Virus record (IMG/VR): IMGVR_UViG_3300029268_002493
Coordinates: 1-24,925 of that record
Origin: a virus
Strand: one strand, 5' to 3'
Length of the DNA stretch: 24,925 bases
The translations under genes were made by a program, and so were the position numbers. This document shows positions 22,101 to 24,925 of the stretch, in pieces. The notes below the pieces were generated by a model. It ran no database searches. It saw only the letters and a list, made by a program, of their open reading frames with translations, and had not been told where the DNA came from. The first letter of the stretch is position 1. Every line of letters begins with the position of its first letter.

Positions 22101-22137
22101 TTCTGTTAATTAATATTTCTCGCCTTCTTCTCAGTTC

Positions 22138-24204
22138 TCATCCTTCAGCTTCCTCCTTCTCATATTGATAAATATAAATCTTCTCTTCCTCAATCTCCGG
22201 TTCGTCAGCAACTAACTTGTATCCATAGTTCAGCTCCTTTTTTGTTTCCTTCTTTTGGGTTATCTCTTTAGGTTTGTTCTCCAGCGGTCCCTCGCCAATC
22301 AGCTCCTGCTGAATAGCAAATATCTCTTTCATCTCCGTAGTCACATTCTTCTTAATTCTCCCCTTCATCTCAAGCAGTCCCTCAAGTTTCTCCACATCCT
22401 CCTCTGTCCCCAGCAACCTGGCTGCCGGATGCACGTAATCCATACGGCTTGCCTTGCAAAGGAACTTCTCCCTGTAATAAACCAACACCTCTTCCAGGTT
22501 GAATATGTCAAACTTCACTGTTACCGGTTCACCTACCAGCGGCGTCAGCCTCTCATTATAATAATGGTCCCCGCAAAAGCTCACTCCGTTCCTGTTCAGC
22601 TTCCTCTCCTCGCTGTCCAGCATAAGGTACCCCAGCTCCTCCGGATTAATCAGCCTTCCCCCAAAGTCCGGACCTGCTTTCACCTTTTCAAGGCTTTTGC
22701 TGAACACTTCCGCCGGACAAAGTCCCTTATAGAACCCTTCCTGGTGCTTTCGCTCTGCATATTCCCCGAAATAACGCAAAAGCGACTCTATAACTCCCCT
22801 GAATTCCAGCGTTTCGGAGTCATAAAGTCGCTTATGCAGCTTCTCATTCCGGCTTAAACGTGCCGGTTTGTTCTCTATATTATACCCTGAATAGGTGCTT
22901 AATCGCCTCTCAAACTCCCCTAAAACCCCATAAAACCGCTCAATAGTCTTGCTTTGCCCGTGGTATGGAGTGGCATAGATGGTCTGAATCCCCATCCTGC
23001 TATATAATCCGGCAATCTGAGCCTGGCTAAAGTCCCTTGTTCCCCTGAAATATTTCCCCCTGAACGCCCTTCCGTTATCCAGATACACTATCCTGGGTGT
23101 AAACCCAAGCATCATTATCGTTCTCCTCAGTGCGCTGGCTATCACCCTCGTGTTCTCAGTCCTCATCACATCAAACCCCAAAGGCATTGAACTCTTCATG
23201 TCAAAAAAGAGAATCAAAGTCATCCTGCACTTCCGTCCGGAAATAGGGTCAATCATAAAGAAGTTGAAAGTGTGCCCGTCCGCAACCACAATATCCCCAA
23301 CCTCAATCTCGTCCAGATTTCGCTTAACATAAGGGCTCACTTTGTCATTAAATGCTTTTTCCCCTTCTCTATATATAGTATAAATATCCTTGTTCGCCTT
23401 AGCCCATCCTTCAATATATCTTCGGTAAGTGATGTCCGTCCTCGGCTCCACTCCCTCCCTCAGCAGCTGATCCCTTGTCCGGCGTATCACCTCGCTCAGT
23501 TTCGGTCTGTTCGGGTTCAGCAAATTCGTTATAGTCAGCTCAATCTCCCGGACTGTCAGACTAACCGGCTTGGCTTTATAATTCGGAGCCAGACAATGGG
23601 CATCAAATCCGCTGTCTGCCAGTCTCTTTTTCCACCTCTCAATCGTCTTCAAACTTAACGGTCCCAGCTTCCGGAATAGGTCTTGATATTTACCGTTATT
23701 ATAGTCATAAATGAACGCCTCTTTTGCCCCCGTTTTGTTCCCCTTTCCGGTGGTCTCTTTTACGTAAATCTGAAGCAAATCAAACCTCGCCATAGCCACC
23801 GGATTTGTCACCGGTGATGCAGGGTTTTCGGCTGCAACTCCCAGGGATGCTTCGTTCTGGTTTGCGTACTCTTTCCAATACTTTATCTGTGCAAATTCAG
23901 GCAGGGAAGAAAGCAAAATCTCATACCCCTCCCCGCCGTTTGTACGTACTTTCTGTACACTATATTTGTTTTGCGTTATTTTTCTCTGAATTGTTCTTGA
24001 AGTGGTGTTTATTAGTGTCGCACCTTTTTTAACTGAAACCCATACCTCAGTTTTTCTTTTTCCCTCTAAGTCATTTGTTTTTAAGGAGTTATCAGTGGTG
24101 CGACATACTTCTTCTTGTGTCGCACCTTGTGTCGCACCTTTGTACAAAAGGTGCGACACTGATTGAGGCTGAATTTCGTAATATTTCATAGCGGTTTGTG
24201 GCAT
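22138..24204 (-). CDS. Transposase, MuA-like DDE recombinase (688 aa)
   Basis: Residues about 53-95 carry a Mu-type HTH (VWVSVKKGATLINTTSRTIQ). Middle helical domains (DLLQIYVKETT..., LKTIERWKKRL) bind the phage ends. The RNase H-fold core has Asp309 in VVADGHTF, Asp376 in YLDNGRAF and Glu422 in KTIERFYG; spacing is close to MuA. A beta-barrel region follows (NGVSFCGDHYYNERL, VKFDIFNLEEVLVYYREKFL) and the tail is Lys/Glu-rich, where MuA contacts MuB and ClpX. It catalyses strand cleavage and transfer at phage ends. Residues 16-63 are partly encoded by a cluster of GTGCGAC repeats, giving KGATQGATQ. The ATG is one base past the preceding stop. Confidence 0.95.
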   Translation of the reverse strand: MPQTAMKYYEIQPQSVSHLLYKGATQGATQEEVCRTTDNSLKTNDLEGKRKTEVWVSVKKGATLINTTSRTIQRKITQNKYSVQKVRTNGGEGYEILLSSLPEFAQIKYWKEYANQNEASLGVAAENPASPVTNPVAMARFDLLQIYVKETTGKGNKTGAKEAFIYDYNNGKYQDLFRKLGPLSLKTIERWKKRLADSGFDAHCLAPNYKAKPVSLTVREIELTITNLLNPNRPKLSEVIRRTRDQLLREGVEPRTDITYRRYIEGWAKANKDIYTIYREGEKAFNDKVSPYVKRNLDEIEVGDIVVADGHTFNFFMIDPISGRKCRMTLILFFDMKSSMPLGFDVMRTENTRVIASALRRTIMMLGFTPRIVYLDNGRAFRGKYFRGTRDFSQAQIAGLYSRMGIQTIYATPYHGQSKTIERFYGVLGEFERRLSTYSGYNIENKPARLSRNEKLHKRLYDSETLEFRGVIESLLRYFGEYAERKHQEGFYKGLCPAEVFSKSLEKVKAGPDFGGRLINPEELGYLMLDSEERKLNRNGVSFCGDHYYNERLTPLVGEPVTVKFDIFNLEEVLVYYREKFLCKASRMDYVHPAARLLGTEEDVEKLEGLLEMKGRIKKNVTTEMKEIFAIQQELIGEGPLENKPKEITQKKETKKELNYGYKLVADEPEIEEEKIYIYQYEKEEAEG
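24015..24159. repeat. GTGTCGCACC repeat cluster with 13-bp-arm inverted repeat
   Basis: Five copies of the core occur within 145 bases of the transposase 5' coding region: GTGTCGCACC at 24015-24024, GGTGCGACA (reverse) at 24097-24105, GTGTCGCACC at 24117-24126 and 24129-24138, and GGTGCGACAC (reverse) at 24150-24159. The last two form an inverted repeat with perfect 13-bp arms (24129-24141 and 24147-24159) around a 5-base loop. Two copies form an in-frame 12-base tandem repeat. Confidence 0.85.
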
Positions 24205-24205
24205 T

Positions 24206-24667
24206 TCAAATTCCTAATTCAAGTTGCGGGCTTGCTTTCTTATCTATATATAGTCTCACGCTTATGCTCTCGCTCACCATCCCGTTCAAAAGACCGGTTA
24301 CCTTCTCATAACCCTTCCTCTCCGGGTTTGCCAAAAAGTTCAGCAGCTCCCTCACCGTCTCAGCTGCCAGCGTCTGGTAGTGGCTCACCATCTCAGTCTC
24401 CTCCCCCCTGGTCCTCACCGGCTTGGGCACCTTAACCAGCGCAAAACCGCATTCCAGCGCCATAAAACGCAGTAAATTATAGTTCTTCTTTAGTTTCATT
24501 GCAGGCAGGGCTATCTCCAGCGGGAATGGCAGCTCCTCCGTAGTGCTCGAAATGCGGCAAAGATAACTGTGGCTGCGGTTCAGACTGTTGGCAAGCTCAT
24601 ATATTGTCGGTCCTTTGGAATGAATCAATTCGTTTTCAAGAGTCTTTATCCTGGTCAATGTATCCAT
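24206..24667 (-). CDS. Phage regulatory CII-like protein (153 aa)
   Basis: The N-terminus holds a helix-turn-helix (TIYELANSLNRSHSYLCRIS, residues about 21-40), followed by a conserved-looking PFPLEIALPAMKLKKNYNLL and LRFMALECGFALVKVPKP, a pattern typical of the phage regulatory CII family (CP76-type). The remaining 70 residues are helical and charged. Such proteins regulate early transcription in temperate phages. It lies between the Cro/Ner-like gene and transposase, and begins behind AAGGAAAT at the ATG. In Mu the corresponding place is ner-A, with no CII homologue, so its role here may differ. Confidence 0.72.
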   Translation of the reverse strand: MDTLTRIKTLENELIHSKGPTIYELANSLNRSHSYLCRISSTTEELPFPLEIALPAMKLKKNYNLLRFMALECGFALVKVPKPVRTRGEETEMVSHYQTLAAETVRELLNFLANPERKGYEKVTGLLNGMVSESISVRLYIDKKASPQLELGI

Positions 24668-24754
24668 TGCAAAATTTCCTTAAAATTTTAATAGCTTATT
24701 AATTACGCAAGTATTATATTTGTGTAGGCTCGTCTGCATAGTTTGGTATAGGGC
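24668..24754. promoter_or_regulatory. Possible operator: two overlapping dyads before the CII-like gene
   Basis: TTAAAATTTTAA at 24680-24691 is a perfect 12-bp palindrome, and TTAATA / TATTAA (24688-24693, 24697-24702) forms a second dyad with a 3-base centre. They lie just upstream of the CII-like gene start and downstream of a Cro/Ner-like gene. The stretch is very AT-rich, so chance palindromes are likely. No clear promoter could be assigned. Confidence 0.3.
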
Positions 24755-24925
24755 TTATGCAACTTTACCGGCAGACTCTCTTATCAATTCCTTTATTCTA
24801 TTGAGGTATTTGTCGCTTTTCCTCATGCCTCTTAGTATATAGGAAACGTACATTGGGCTTATCCCAAGACGGCGGGCTATCTCTGATTGGTTGATCATCG
24901 TGAGATCAATTTTAATGGGTTCCAT
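24755..24925 (-). CDS. Small HTH regulator, Cro/Ner-like (56 aa; may extend past window)
   Basis: A Cro/C1-type helix-turn-helix is visible at about residues 10-33 (MINQSEIARRLGISPMYVSY followed by ILRGMR), with a basic helical tail ending ESAGKVA. The ATG is the last codon of the window, so the true start could lie further upstream; an internal ATG at residue 10 is also possible. As the first gene of the early operon it fits the role of Mu Ner or lambda Cro: limiting repressor or early transcription. The phage repressor is not in this window and would be expected next to it on the right. Confidence 0.75.
   Translation of the reverse strand: MEPIKIDLTMINQSEIARRLGISPMYVSYILRGMRKSDKYLNRIKELIRESAGKVA

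Noticed and set aside
22104-22137. 11-codon ORF overlapping the transposase stop as ATGA (MRTEKKARNIN)
   Set aside because: Too short to support as a gene, and there is no further evidence; it could be a leader peptide but nothing shows it.
22255-22857. 200-codon plus-strand ORF inside the transposase gene
   Set aside because: It is antisense to the conserved catalytic and C-terminal parts of MuA, with low-complexity Leu/His-rich translation.
21155-24204. Transposase plus ATPase as an IS21-type insertion sequence (IstA/IstB)
   Set aside because: The same gene pair occurs in IS21, but Gam, GemA, a Mor-type activator and Mu head genes follow in order, and no IS-type terminal repeats were seen.

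Overview
The window is almost completely filled by a Mu-like transposable bacteriophage or prophage with a Mu-type replication and head module and what looks like a non-contractile (siphovirus-type) tail. The diagnostic set is a DDE transposase (MuA), its AAA+ partner (MuB), Gam, GemA/gp16, a Mor-type activator, a gp27/gp28/gp29 terminase and portal set, gpF, gpG, gpI and gp36/gp37-like connectors. The host is probably in the Bacteroidota/FCB group. The promoter ahead of the late operon matches the Bacteroidota layout exactly (TTTG, 19 bases, TAnnTTTG), but assignment to that group is inference. No rRNA, tRNA, CRISPR array or clear host gene is present, and the phage ends are not recognisable inside the window.

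Layout from the right edge. (1) Early block, minus strand, 24925 to 18042: a small Cro/Ner-like HTH protein at the window edge, a CII-like regulator, transposase A, ATPase B, six small mostly unknown ORFs with Gam among them, GemA, the Mor-type activator, and gpG at the end. Most junctions overlap as ATGA or TAATG, so the block reads as one translationally coupled operon. It ends in a terminator hairpin that contains the gpG stop codon. (2) Head-packaging block, plus strand, 12754 to 17953: a small membrane/coiled-coil protein, a coiled-coil protein, small and large terminase, portal, gpF, and a polytopic membrane protein of unknown function. This block converges on the early block. (3) Late block, minus strand, 12487 to 35: protease/scaffold, major capsid protein, two connector/tail-completion proteins, a secreted protein, a terminator, a lysis cassette (glucosaminidase endolysin, unknown protein, candidate holin), tail tube protein, tail-assembly chaperone with a probable programmed -1 frameshift, tape measure, a tail-tip protein and two fibre proteins.

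How the parts work together. A and B drive replicative transposition, Gam protects DNA ends, and the Mor-type protein is expected to switch on later transcription. Terminase, portal, F, I and capsid build and fill the head. gp36/gp37-like proteins, tail tube, chaperones and tape measure build the tail. The fibres bind the host, and the lysis cassette releases particles.

Points most worth a second look: a T8 slippery run joining two tail-chaperone reading frames (120 aa and 189 aa products); a cluster of GTGTCGCACC repeats, including a 13-bp-arm inverted repeat, inside the start of the transposase gene; the reversed orientation of the head-packaging block; gpG separated from gpF; two candidate cargo genes (a membrane protein and a secreted protein); and a 42-codon antisense ORF with a Bacteroidota-like promoter in the gap before the tape measure gene.
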